NCBI RefSeq assembly: GCF_002920535.1
Contig: NZ_PQSS01000007.1
Span: forward strand, 1 to 64,000
Length of the DNA: 64,000 bases
Direction of reading: 5' to 3'
DNA from: Streptomyces sp. Ru71
Lineage (GTDB): Bacteria; Actinomycetota; Actinomycetes; Streptomycetales; Streptomycetaceae
Within the stretch, counting starts at the first letter, position 1; each line of letters starts with the position of its first letter. Positions 17,513 through 26,212 of this stretch are shown here, in pieces. The position numbers and the translations under genes are program-made. A model generated the notes under the pieces. The model was not told the DNA's origin. It worked only from the letters and a program-made list of their open reading frames with translations, and searched no databases.

Positions 17513-19447
17513 TCACGGCACCCGCACCCACTGTGCCTGGCTGGGCGTGCCCTGGTCGTCGTCGACGAACAGCATGTACCAGCCGGACTGGACGAGGTTG
17601 CGGTTCTTCGGGACGGTCACCGTCACCTTGTCCCCGGACACTGTGAAGTCCAGCGCGATGGAGCGCTGGTCGACGTCCGTGACATGGGTCGAGGCGCTGG
17701 GCCGGATCAGCCGGGCCTTCTTGAGGGTGGAGGCGTGCTGCGAGGTGAAGGTGCCCGAGCCGCCGCGCCGGATGGTCTGCGGTCCGCCGGACAGGTCGGG
17801 CCGCGCGTCCCGGTACAGATAGGGCGGGGTGTAGATCTCGATGCGCTGCTCGAACTTGCCGGGCTTGGTGTTGGCCTTGTCGCCGTACAGCGAGTCCGAC
17901 CCGAAGAACATCACCCGCCCGTCCGGGAGCAGGATCGAGCCGGAGTGGTAGTTGCGGCCGACCAGCGGGTCGGCGACCCGCTTGAACGCGTTGGCCTTGG
18001 GGTCGTAGATCCGCGCCTGGAGGATGTTGGAGTCGCTGCGGCCCCGGTAGTCCTCCGAGCCGCCGGAGACCAGCACGGTGTCGTCGGGCAGGATCGAGGA
18101 CTGCGGGTAGCGGGTGCCCTTCTCCAGCGTCGGCCCGTCCACGAACTTCGGGTCCGGGTCCTTCAGATCGACGATCCGGGTCTTGTTGCTGGACAGCTTG
18201 GACTCGCCGACCCCGCCGCCGCCGATCACCATGAACCGCTCGTCCTGCGCGGGCGGCAGCAGCACGGTGCCGGAGGTCTCCATCTCGTTGGCGTCGCTCA
18301 GGCCGGGGATCTTGGTGAACTTGTTGGTGTCCACGTCCCAGACGCCCGGGTCACGGCCGACGTTGTCGGGGCCGTAGCCCGCGTTGGACCCCGAGTAGAA
18401 GATCTTGCCGTTCTGCATCAGGAACAGCGCGGGGTAGGTCGGGAACTGACGGACCGTCTTCGTGTAGTTCCAGGTCTTGGTCTTGGGGTCGAAGACCTCG
18501 TTCTTGCCCGGCACCAGCTGGCCGATGTCGTCGAGGCCGGAGACGCTGAGGATCTTGCCGTCGCTCAGCGTGGTGAGCGTCGGGTACCAGCGGGCCTCGT
18601 TCATCGGGTCGACCTTGATGTACTTCTCGGCGACCGGGTCGAACTCGTAGGCGTCGCGGATGCCCTGGAAGTCCTTCTTGTCCAGGGCGAGCTTCTGCGC
18701 GATGCCGTAGGTGTTGCGGGCGTCGACGCCGCTCAGGCCCTGGATGCGGTAGTTGTCCTGGGTGCCGGTCTCGTACTTCTGCCCGCTCTTCTGCGCCTCG
18801 ACGTAGATCCGGCCGAGGCCGGGGTCGTTGCGCAGGAACCGGCCCGCCTTGTCGAAGACCTTCTTGGCGCGCGGCACCAGCACCGGGTCCTTGGAGACGA
18901 ACGTCTTGCCGTTCTGCTTGCCGGTGAACCGGGTGCCCGCGGGCAGGGTGATCGGCTTGTCCGGGTTCTCGTTGTGGACGATCATCAGGCCGCCGGCCTT
19001 GGTGACGTCACCCTTGAGCTTCTCGTACCGTCTGGTGCCGCCGGCGATCAGCAGGTTGCCGTTGGCCAGCTGGGTGTGGCCCGTGCAGAACAGGTCGCTG
19101 GGGGTGGGCACCTTCTTGATGGTGCCCTTGACCGGGTCCCAGATCCGGGTGTCGAACTTCTTGGCGTCGAAGTTGTCCTGGTTGTTGCCGGACCCGGCGA
19201 CGAGCAGGATCTTCCCGGTGTGCAGCAGCGCCGCGTGGATGGTGTTCTGGCGGTACTCCTCGGGGAACTCGACGATGTCCCAGTGGCCGTTCTCCGCCTT
19301 GTACTCCGGCTTGTTGATCTTGTAGTCGTGGTACTTCGCGGTGCTGAAGCGGTACAGCCACGGACCGTTCATCCCGGCCAGCGCGAGTACCACCGCCGTG
19401 CCTATCGCGAGTCGACGGGCGCGGCGGCGGCCGGCACGGTCGTTCAT
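17513..19447 (-). CDS. glxA: GlxA, copper radical oxidase (galactose-oxidase-like)
   Basis: 644 residues. One N-terminal membrane helix (about 12-30) anchors a kelch-type seven-bladed propeller with a C-terminal beta domain. The copper radical site can be read by analogy to galactose oxidase: Cys121 (LFCTGH) for the thioether partner, Tyr288 (ARWYPT), the Tyr-His pair in GRNYHSG and a late His in SASTHVTDVDQR. GlxA oxidises the glycan made by CslA and is needed for normal tip growth and development in streptomycetes. The start ATG overlaps the cslA stop (ATGA), so the two are translationally coupled. Copper maturation depends on genes outside the window. Confidence 0.95.
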   Translation of the reverse strand: MNDRAGRRRARRLAIGTAVVLALAGMNGPWLYRFSTAKYHDYKINKPEYKAENGHWDIVEFPEEYRQNTIHAALLHTGKILLVAGSGNNQDNFDAKKFDTRIWDPVKGTIKKVPTPSDLFCTGHTQLANGNLLIAGGTRRYEKLKGDVTKAGGLMIVHNENPDKPITLPAGTRFTGKQNGKTFVSKDPVLVPRAKKVFDKAGRFLRNDPGLGRIYVEAQKSGQKYETGTQDNYRIQGLSGVDARNTYGIAQKLALDKKDFQGIRDAYEFDPVAEKYIKVDPMNEARWYPTLTTLSDGKILSVSGLDDIGQLVPGKNEVFDPKTKTWNYTKTVRQFPTYPALFLMQNGKIFYSGSNAGYGPDNVGRDPGVWDVDTNKFTKIPGLSDANEMETSGTVLLPPAQDERFMVIGGGGVGESKLSSNKTRIVDLKDPDPKFVDGPTLEKGTRYPQSSILPDDTVLVSGGSEDYRGRSDSNILQARIYDPKANAFKRVADPLVGRNYHSGSILLPDGRVMFFGSDSLYGDKANTKPGKFEQRIEIYTPPYLYRDARPDLSGGPQTIRRGGSGTFTSQHASTLKKARLIRPSASTHVTDVDQRSIALDFTVSGDKVTVTVPKNRNLVQSGWYMLFVDDDQGTPSQAQWVRVP

Positions 19448-21531
19448 TCCTTACGTCCCCCCAGCCCACCAAGGGCGATCTGCATGGTCTGGTCGTTGCC
19501 CGAGCCCGGCTCGGCCCACTCGGGCCGCGGGGCCGGGGCGTGCGGCGCGTACTGCGCCGGGACGCCGGGCGCCGGGGTCCCCTGAACCGGGGTCCCGTGG
19601 GCCGGTGCCCCATGGGCCGGTGTGCCGGGGGCCGGTGTCCCGTACGCCGGGACGCCCTGCGCGGGGGTCCCGTGGGCCGGGACGCCGTGCGCCGGGGCCG
19701 CGTCCCGGGGCCCGCCCGCGGTGCCCGCGGCGGGCTGCTTGGTGGCCTGCCGCAGCTCATGGCGCCAGACGAAGATCGGCGTGGCGGTGATGAGCAGCGC
19801 GAACATGGCCCAGGTGATCATCGCCGGGTGGGAGTGCCCGAGGGCCAGGCCCGCGGCGATGGAGCCACCGAAGATCGCGATGAAGTACCAGTGGTAGCGG
19901 AAGGTGCCGAACCAGGTGTCCGGGCTCGCCGAGTCGCCCTTGGGCGTGACCACGAACTTGGACTTGCGGCGCAGCAGGGAGTCGATCAGCGCCTTGGCGT
20001 ACAGCGGCGCCGACAGCGCGGACATCACCATGCCGGCCACACCGCCGGAGCCCTCCGGCTCGTGCGGGGAGACGTTGTGGCGCCGGTTCCAGATGTACAG
20101 GCCGATCTGCAGCGCGGAGGCGTTGCCGTAGAGCATCAGCCACACGGTGGGGTCGATGTTCACGCCCGAGGCGCCCAGGCCCAGGAACAGCGCGCAGCTG
20201 AGCGCCGCGAGCATCCAGTTCAGGGCGGACATCGGATAGAAGATGATCATCATCGTGTAGTTGAAGAGCCGGCCCGCCGGCAGCGTGCCCCAGCCCTTCC
20301 AGTACTGCTTGAGGATCGTCTCGTAGGTGCCGCGCGACCAGCGCATCTGCTGGGTGAAGAAGTCCGTCCAGGCGGCCGGGCCCTCACCGACGGCGAGCAC
20401 GTCCGGGGTGTAGACCGACTTCCACTTGCGGCCCGTCGCCGGGTTCTTCGCCCGGTGCATCTCGAAGCCGGTGGCCATGTCCTCGGTGATCGAGTCGTAC
20501 AGGCCGCCGATCTGCTTGATCGCCCTGATGCGCACGGCGTTGGAGGTGCCGACGAACATCGGGGCGCCGTACTTGTTGCCGGCGCGCTGGATCAGCGCGT
20601 GGAAGAGGAACTGCTGCGACTCGGCCGCCTTGGTGACGAACGAGTCGTAGTTGCCGTACACCTGCGGGCCGATGACGAAACCGACGTCCGGGTCGCGGAA
20701 GAAGCCGAGCATCCGCTCCAGGTAGTTGGGCATCGGCACGTGGTCGGTGTCGACGGAGGCGAAGAAGTCGTAGTCGTCGCCGTGCGCGTCGAGCCAGGCG
20801 TTGTAGTTGCCGTGCTTGGTCTTGGCGCGGTGCGGGCCCTTGGCCTGGTTCCACTTCGCCACGCCCTTGCGGGAGAAGTGGTGCACGCCGAGCCGCTCGC
20901 ACACCGCCTTGACGTCGGGGTCGTCGCCCTCGTCGAGCAGCCACACGTGCAGCAGGCCCCGGTGGCGCAGCTTCACGGCCGCCTCCAGGGTCTTGGTGAC
21001 CATCTCCAGCGGCTCCTTGCCGGGCACGAAGGAGGTGAGGAAGGCGACGCGGGTGCCGGTCTCGGGTACGACCGGGATCGGGTCGCGGGCGACCAGGGTG
21101 GCGTGCGCGTTGGAGAGCACGTTCATGCAGCGGAAGAACTCGATCAGGCCGATCGAGACCAGCATGACGACGTCGAGGGCCGGCAGGAAGTCGAAGGCGG
21201 GGTAGTCGCGTTGGGTCCAGTGCTCGGGCTGGAGCAGCCAGAACAGCAGCACCAGCGACAGCACGGGGGCCGCGGCCAGCATCAGGGCGACCCGGATGCG
21301 GTGCGGCTCCTGCGAGATCAGCGAGCGGTACTGGACGGTGTACGGCTTGCCCGGGTCGGGCTGGGTGAGGGGCCCGGCCAGCCGGCTGTAGTGCTCGTAG
21401 TCGTATCTCGGCAGGGTCTTCTTGATCCTGCGGAAGGTTCCCGTGGTGCTCATCCGGTGTCCGGGCACCCTGAGCTGAGTGGTCTGTGACGGGTCGGAGC
21501 CGTGCCGGGCGCCCGTCGGCGTCGACGTCAT
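19444..21531 (-). CDS. cslA: CslA, cellulose synthase-like processive glycosyltransferase
   Basis: 695 residues, GT2 family. Membrane helices flank a cytoplasmic catalytic domain with the D,D,D,QxxRW set visible: LLDEGDD, SVDTDH, SITEDMATG and QQMRWSRG. The enzyme polymerises a beta-linked glucan-type polymer at hyphal tips and extrudes it through its own membrane channel. After the last helix (about residue 600) the tail consists of about eleven P-A-x-G-x pentads followed by a Gly-rich end. The cytoplasmic tail may mediate interaction with tip-growth proteins such as DivIVA, reported for CslA, but that role for the repeats is my inference. It heads the cslA-glxA operon; its promoter lies in the 350-base region upstream. 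Confidence 0.94.
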   Translation of the reverse strand: MTSTPTGARHGSDPSQTTQLRVPGHRMSTTGTFRRIKKTLPRYDYEHYSRLAGPLTQPDPGKPYTVQYRSLISQEPHRIRVALMLAAAPVLSLVLLFWLLQPEHWTQRDYPAFDFLPALDVVMLVSIGLIEFFRCMNVLSNAHATLVARDPIPVVPETGTRVAFLTSFVPGKEPLEMVTKTLEAAVKLRHRGLLHVWLLDEGDDPDVKAVCERLGVHHFSRKGVAKWNQAKGPHRAKTKHGNYNAWLDAHGDDYDFFASVDTDHVPMPNYLERMLGFFRDPDVGFVIGPQVYGNYDSFVTKAAESQQFLFHALIQRAGNKYGAPMFVGTSNAVRIRAIKQIGGLYDSITEDMATGFEMHRAKNPATGRKWKSVYTPDVLAVGEGPAAWTDFFTQQMRWSRGTYETILKQYWKGWGTLPAGRLFNYTMMIIFYPMSALNWMLAALSCALFLGLGASGVNIDPTVWLMLYGNASALQIGLYIWNRRHNVSPHEPEGSGGVAGMVMSALSAPLYAKALIDSLLRRKSKFVVTPKGDSASPDTWFGTFRYHWYFIAIFGGSIAAGLALGHSHPAMITWAMFALLITATPIFVWRHELRQATKQPAAGTAGGPRDAAPAHGVPAHGTPAQGVPAYGTPAPGTPAHGAPAHGTPVQGTPAPGVPAQYAPHAPAPRPEWAEPGSGNDQTMQIALGGLGGRKE

Positions 21532-21846
21532 GAGTCATCCCCCCACACGCATGGTCATCGCGTGTCGATCGGTCGCTTCACCTGCTCCGGTCCCCCTCGA
21601 CCTTCACAGACGTTTCAGTGGCGGGCCGCTGTCCCCATGTCGTCCCAACCCTATAGACATGGAACGGCAGCCTTCCGGTTGCATGATGCCCCCCTCGGCA
21701 TCAGCCCTTCGAACGGGGCCCCTCCTCCCCGTGAAAATCCGCGCAACCGGCTCTTAGCCCCCCAAGTGCCGTGTATCCGCAGTTTCTTGAAGGACCAGGG
21801 TTCTACGGCGTTCAGCATGATCGCAAGATGCCCGCCGGAACAGCAC
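21532..21846. other. Non-coding region upstream of cslA
   Basis: About 315 bases between the cslA start and the tRNA-Lys terminator hold the cslA promoter region. GC content is lower than in the flanking genes. I find no convincing gene and no clear operator palindrome. I cannot place the promoter with confidence. Confidence 0.4.
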
Positions 21847-21874
21847 AAGGCCCCCCGCCGAAGCGAGGGGCCTT
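21847..21874 (-). terminator. Terminator of tRNA-Lys copy 1
   Basis: AAGGCCCC (21847-21854) pairs with GGGGCCTT (21867-21874) around a stem-loop containing GCCGAAGC. It lies nine bases beyond the 3' end of the minus-strand tRNA gene. Near-identical hairpins follow the other two tRNA-Lys copies (25995-26026 and 40059-40088). Confidence 0.75.
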
Positions 21875-21882
21875 GCCGTCGG

Positions 21883-21956
21883 TGCGCCGCCAGGGACTCG
21901 AACCCCGGACCCGCTGATTAAGAGTCAGCTGCTCTAACCAACTGAGCTAGCGGCGC
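21883..21956 (-). tRNA. tRNA-Lys (anticodon CTT), copy 1
   Basis: 74 bases on the minus strand. The acceptor stem GCGCCGC pairs with GCGGCGC, the D-arm contains AGCTCAGTTGGT, the anticodon loop CTCTTAA gives CTT, and the T-arm contains GGTTCGAGTCC. No CCA is encoded. It is identical to the genes at 26032 and 40097. Thirteen bases immediately 5' of it match the end of the protein gene upstream of copy 3. Confidence 0.95.
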
Positions 21957-22145
21957 CTGCTGACGTCGTTAACTCTACATGACCTCCAGGGGTGCCTCTG
22001 ACCACGCACCGCGTGTCCGTAATGTCATGAAATGGGAAAGTCGTACATCATTCGGACCGTCACCATGCGCATCAGGAAGACGGTTGGGAAACTGATCACC
22101 GTGTACAGGCCAGGACAAAACGGACCGGAGTGTGAGGCAGATCGC

Positions 22146-23594
22146 ATGAACCGTCCGGTATTCGAGGAAATCGATCCTGCGAGCGACTGCGGCTGCCCCG
22201 GCTGCGCCCGGCAGCCCCGCTCCGCCCCGCCGCCCTCCCCGTCCCCCGGTACGGCCGCCGCCCACCGGGTGGTGATCGTGGCGGCCGCCACCTCGGCGGC
22301 GCTCGGCGCGAGCAGCGCGGGGGTGGCGGACGCCGTGGGGGAAGCGGGGGCGGCCGGGGCCGCGGGGGGCGCGCAAGCGGCTGACGCCGTGGCCGCCCCC
22401 GGTGAGCCGCGCGCCCCTGTCGGCCGGCCCGGCGTTCCCGCGGGGGACGAGCCGCAGACGCCGCAGGGCGGCAAGGCTCCACTGCACGGGCCGGCCGGTG
22501 CCCCGGCCAGGCCCGGCGACGGGGTGAAGCTGCCACCGACCACCCGGGCGGAGATCATCAACCGGGCCAAGGCGTGGGTGGCGGCCCAGGTGCCGTACAG
22601 CATGTACGCCTACTGGTCCGACGGGTACCGGCAGGACTGCTCGGGCTTCGTGTCGATGGCCTGGCATCTGGCCGGGAACGAGTGGACGGGCAGCCTCGGC
22701 CAGTTCGCCGAGCGGATCTCCAGGGACGAGCTCCAGCCGGGCGACATCCTGCTGTTCCACAACCCGGCCGACCCCGAGAAGGGGTCCCATGTGGTGATCT
22801 TCGGCGGCTGGACGGACTACACGCACACCTACTACACCGCCTACGAGCAGACCCGCCCCACCACCCGCCGCCAGGTCACCCCCTACCCGTACTGGAGCAA
22901 CGGCTCCAAGTACCTGCCGTACCGCTTCAAGGGGCTCACCGACGGCGCGTCCGGCGCCAAGCCGGCCGGCGGGGCCGCCCAGGCGGGCGCCACCGCCTTC
23001 CCCGGCGCCGGCTCCTTCGGTCCCGGCGCGAACAACGCCGACGTCACCCGGCTGGGGCAGCTGCTGGTCAAGCGCGGCGGCGCCCGCTTCTACACCAGCG
23101 GCCCGGGGCCCGTCTGGACGGACGCCGACCGGCGGGCCACGCAGGCCTTCCAGCAGGCGCAGGGCTGGACGGGCGCCGGCGCCGACGGCCTGCCGGGCCC
23201 GAGGACCTGGGCGCTGCTGGTCTCGGGCACAGGCAAGAACATCCCAGCGGCGGGGACGGCAGGCGCGGCGGGACCGGCGAAGCCGGCGCCCCCCGCTAAG
23301 CCCGGCACGCCCGCGAAGCCGGCCACCCCCGCGAAACCCGCGCCGGCCGCCGCCGTCCCGCCCTTCCCGGGCGCGGACAGGTTCCGTCCGGGCGCGAACA
23401 ACGCCTACGTCACCCAGCTCGGCCGGCAGCTGGTGAAGAAGGGCTTCGGCAGGTTCTACGCGTCGGGCCCCGGCCCGCGCTGGGGCGAGGCGGACCGCAG
23501 AGCCGTCGAGGCCTTCCAGCTCGCCCAGGGCTGGCGCGGCTCGGCCGCCGACGGCTACCCCGGCCCGGAGACCTGGCGGCGGCTCTTCCGGTGA
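22146..23594 (+). CDS. Cell-wall protein: NlpC/P60-like domain plus two peptidoglycan-binding-like repeats
   Basis: 482 residues from ATG 22146. A Cys-containing N-terminus (DCGCPGC) and a long Ala/Gly/Pro region to about residue 130 precede a papain-like amidase fold (about 135-265) with a Cys-Ser-Gly motif (QDCSGFVSMAW) and a downstream His (SHVVIFGG), as in NlpC/P60 hydrolases. Two similar modules follow (about 285-365 and 405-482), each with FxPGANNAxVTxLG and ending in AFQxAQGW and GPxTW, like peptidoglycan-binding helices, separated by a KPxxPAKP linker. It probably binds or trims the cell wall near the tip polysaccharide machinery encoded next door. The catalytic assignment is by motif only. 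Confidence 0.75.
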   Translation: MNRPVFEEIDPASDCGCPGCARQPRSAPPPSPSPGTAAAHRVVIVAAATSAALGASSAGVADAVGEAGAAGAAGGAQAADAVAAPGEPRAPVGRPGVPAGDEPQTPQGGKAPLHGPAGAPARPGDGVKLPPTTRAEIINRAKAWVAAQVPYSMYAYWSDGYRQDCSGFVSMAWHLAGNEWTGSLGQFAERISRDELQPGDILLFHNPADPEKGSHVVIFGGWTDYTHTYYTAYEQTRPTTRRQVTPYPYWSNGSKYLPYRFKGLTDGASGAKPAGGAAQAGATAFPGAGSFGPGANNADVTRLGQLLVKRGGARFYTSGPGPVWTDADRRATQAFQQAQGWTGAGADGLPGPRTWALLVSGTGKNIPAAGTAGAAGPAKPAPPAKPGTPAKPATPAKPAPAAAVPPFPGADRFRPGANNAYVTQLGRQLVKKGFGRFYASGPGPRWGEADRRAVEAFQLAQGWRGSAADGYPGPETWRRLFR

Positions 23595-23625
23595 CATCAC
23601 CCATCCGCAGTGGCTGGAGGCACGC

Positions 23626-24740
23626 ATGAGTACGACCACGACGCCCGAGTCCGACGGGTCCGCGGACGGCACCTCGTCCCGCCCGGCCCGGCTGATCCAG
23701 AACGAGGCCACCACCGAGATCCCGGTCCATCTGCTCTTCCGGGACGACCCGGACCCCGAGCCGGTGCCGCTGCGGCCCACGGTCGTCGCCCGCCGGCAGG
23801 GCACCGGTGAGCAGCCGCGGGTGCGCCGGCCGGCCCCGGCGGCGCCGCGACCCGCGGTGCCGGAGGTCGACCCGGAGCTGGTGGAGCGCCGGGCGCGGGT
23901 GCTGCCCGGGGTGGTGGGCGTGCTGGCCGGGGCCTGCGGGGTGCGGGGTGCGCGGTCACCGTCCTGGTGGCGGGGCTGGTGCCCTCGCTCGCGCTCCGGG
24001 CGCTGCACCTGCCGGCGGTCGAGGGCGCGGGGCCCGGGCCGGCGCAGTGGGCGGCGTACGCGGGGGCGGGCGCGCTCGCCCTGTTCGGCTTCGGCGGGCT
24101 GGCGCGCGGGCGGACCGGGCGGGCGTGGGTGCTCGGTCTGTTCGGCCGCTACCGGGGCACGGTCCGGCGCACGGGCCTGCTGTGGGTCAACCCGCTGCTG
24201 CTGCGTCACCGCGTGGACGTGCGGCTGCGGCACTGGCGCAGCGAGCCGGTGCCGGCCGCCGACGGCAACGGCGTGGCGCTGGACGCCGTCGTGCTGGTGG
24301 TGTGGCGGGTGCGGGACACCGCGCGGGCCGTGCTCGGGGTCGAGGACCACGAGACGTATCTGCGCGAGTGCGTCGAGGCGGCGCTGTCCCGGGTGCCGGT
24401 GGAGCCGCCCGGTGCCGGGCGGGGTGCGGCGGAGGCGGCCGGGGAGACGCTGACCCGGCTGGTCGCGGCGGATGTCGCGCCGGTGGGCCTGGAGGTGTTC
24501 TCGGTGCGGCCGGTGCGGGTGGAGTACACCCCGGAGGCGGCCGCCGCGATGCAGCGCCGGCAGCTCGCCGTGCTGGACGCCCAGCACCGGGCGAGCGTGA
24601 TCGGCTCGGTCGTCGACTCGGTGGAGGACACGGTGACCCGGCTGACCATGCGCGGCCTGGTGGCGCTGGACGACTACGAGCGCAAGGCCCTGGTGAAGGA
24701 CCTGACGGTGGCGTTCTGCGTGGGGCGCGGCGAAAGCTGA
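23626..24740 (+). pseudogene. SPFH/band 7 family protein, split by a single-base frameshift
   Basis: The first part (MSTTTTPES to about residue 110) runs in one frame to about 23940, and the rest (VTVLVAGLVPS onward to the stop at 24740) continues in another. Joined, they give a normal membrane protein of about 370 residues: an N-terminal disordered region, two hydrophobic helices and an SPFH domain (VVWRVRD, VEYTPEAAAAMQRRQ). One base is missing, or two extra, within the G-rich stretch 23936-23950. SPFH proteins scaffold membrane microdomains. Homopolymer context makes a sequencing error as likely as a real lesion. The downstream frame also has its own ATG at 23967 and might give a truncated product. 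Confidence 0.75.
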
Positions 24741-24803
24741 CCGGTCGGGGCAGTGAGCCCTGCGATTGGTATGGACATGTTCAACGCTCAGCAATAACCT
24801 CGA

Positions 24804-24820
24804 ACTTGGTCTAGACCTAC
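24804..24820. promoter_or_regulatory. DasR-type operator (dre) upstream of the LPMO gene
   Basis: TTGGTCTAGACCTA at 24806-24819 contains the full TGGTCTAGACC core of the DasR responsive element (consensus ACTGGTCTAGACCACT). It lies 42 bases before the LPMO start. DasR represses chitin and GlcNAc use genes and releases DNA upon binding GlcN-6-P, so the LPMO gene is predicted to be induced by chitin breakdown products. The dasR gene is not in this window. Confidence 0.75.
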
Positions 24821-24861
24821 CTGCACGGCTCACTGAACTCCCCACATCCAGGAGCGGCAGC

Positions 24862-25467
24862 ATGCGCACAAGGACCAAGCTGTACGCCGCCGTGGTGGGG
24901 CTGGCCACGACCGGAGCCCTCGCGCTCTCCTCCGGCGGCGCCAGCAGCCACGGCTACACCGACCTGCCCGTCAGCCGGCAGAAGCTCTGCCAGCTGGGCA
25001 CCGTCACGAACTGCGGCGACATCCAGTGGGAGCCGCAGAGCGTCGAGGGCCCCAAGGGCTTCCCGGCCGCCGGACCGGCCGACGGGCAGCTGTGCTCGGG
25101 CGGCAACACCCGCTTCGCCCAGCTGGACCGCTCGCGCACACCGTCGGGCGGCGCCTGGCCGACCACGAAGGTGTCGGGCGGGCAGAGCTACACCTTCCGC
25201 TGGCAGTTCACGGCGATGCACGCCACGACCGACTTCAAGTACTACGTCACCAGGCCGGGCTGGAACCAGGACCACAACCTCTCCCGCTCCGACCTCAACC
25301 TCACCCCCTTCCTCACCGTCCCCTACGGCGGCCAGCGCCCGCCGTCCACCCTCTCCCACAGCGGCACCCTCCCGACCGGCCTCAGCGGCCACCACGTGAT
25401 CCTCGCGGTATGGACGATCGCGGACACGGGCAACGCGTTCTACGCCTGCTCGGACGTCACGTTCTGA
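24862..25467 (+). CDS. AA10 lytic polysaccharide monooxygenase
   Basis: 201 residues. The signal peptide ends at SSGGASS-HGYTDLP, so the mature protein begins with His, the first ligand of the copper histidine brace. The second His is in FRWQFTAMHATTDF, and the axial Phe region is GNAFYACSDVTF at the end. It is a single AA10 domain with no binding module. AA10 enzymes cut chitin or cellulose oxidatively. Streptomycetes carry such a gene near cslA-glxA, where it has been linked to the tip polymer and development. The operator upstream predicts DasR control. Chitin versus cellulose preference cannot be read from sequence alone. Confidence 0.92.
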   Translation: MRTRTKLYAAVVGLATTGALALSSGGASSHGYTDLPVSRQKLCQLGTVTNCGDIQWEPQSVEGPKGFPAAGPADGQLCSGGNTRFAQLDRSRTPSGGAWPTTKVSGGQSYTFRWQFTAMHATTDFKYYVTRPGWNQDHNLSRSDLNLTPFLTVPYGGQRPPSTLSHSGTLPTGLSGHHVILAVWTIADTGNAFYACSDVTF

Positions 25468-25542
25468 GCCGGGTAGGCTCCCCCGGCGCGGTCATGGTCA
25501 TGGCGGCGTCGGGGGATCATCTGCTCGGTTTCGGGGGGAAGC

Positions 25543-25989
25543 GTGCTGGACGTCGTCGTCTTCGGGGGCCTCGGCCTGGTCATGGCCGTGGTCCTCCTCC
25601 TCGCGTACGTCGCGGTGCGCCGCTGGCGGCGGATGCGCACCGCCTGGAGGAGCGGGCTGACCGCGAAGGCCCGCTGTGTGACGGCCTGGACGGTCGTGCG
25701 CGGGGGAGGTGAGGCCGCGGCCCGCACGGAGGTGCACCGCCTCTACGAGTTCACGACCCGCCGCGGCCACATCGTGCGGTTCAGGGAGGAGGACGGCCCG
25801 GTCCCCACGCGTGAGGGCGATGTCGTCACCGTCCACTATGCGGAGGGGCCCGAGGTGGTGGCCACCACGCTCACACCACGGCAGGGCCGGGCGGCGGTGG
25901 GCGTGGTCGGGATGCTGGTGACCCTCGTGGTGGTCACGGGTTTGTGCGTCGCCGCCGCGGTGTCCTACGCCCTGCTCTCCGGGGCCTGA
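25543..25989 (+). CDS. Small membrane protein, DUF3592-like
   Basis: 148 residues from GTG 25543. An N-terminal membrane helix (3-22), a basic loop, a soluble beta-rich segment (about 35-108) containing the VTVHYAEGPEV motif usual in DUF3592, and a second C-terminal helix (112-138). Such proteins are common in streptomycetes and have no assigned function. No operon partner: a terminator and a tRNA gene follow directly. Confidence 0.6.
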   Translation: MLDVVVFGGLGLVMAVVLLLAYVAVRRWRRMRTAWRSGLTAKARCVTAWTVVRGGGEAAARTEVHRLYEFTTRRGHIVRFREEDGPVPTREGDVVTVHYAEGPEVVATTLTPRQGRAAVGVVGMLVTLVVVTGLCVAAAVSYALLSGA

Positions 25990-25994
25990 TACGC

Positions 25995-26026
25995 GAAGGG
26001 CCCCTCGCTCTCGCGAGGGGCCCTTC
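25995..26026 (-). terminator. Terminator of tRNA-Lys copy 2
   Basis: GAAGGGCCCCTCGC (25995-26008) pairs with GCGAGGGGCCCTTC (26013-26026) around a four-base loop: a perfect stem six bases beyond the 3' end of the minus-strand tRNA. Being symmetric, it may also terminate the DUF3592 gene that ends at 25989 on the other strand. Confidence 0.8.
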
Positions 26027-26031
26027 TTCTG

Positions 26032-26105
26032 TGCGCCGCCAGGGACTCGAACCCCGGACCCGCTGATTAAGAGTCAGCTGCTCTAACCAACTGAGCTAGC
26101 GGCGC
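26032..26105 (-). tRNA. tRNA-Lys (anticodon CTT), copy 2
   Basis: 74 bases, identical to copies 1 and 3 across the whole tRNA. The 5' flank differs from the other two, so only the tRNA and the terminator design are shared. Confidence 0.95.
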
Positions 26106-26212
26106 ATGACTCCCGCCGACCGCTTCACCAGGTGTTTCTCCCGGCCCCGCGGGCGGCGACGAAGAAAATACTACCTGGTTCTCCGGGGTGCTCGTGACCA
26201 CCCGCCCGGGGG

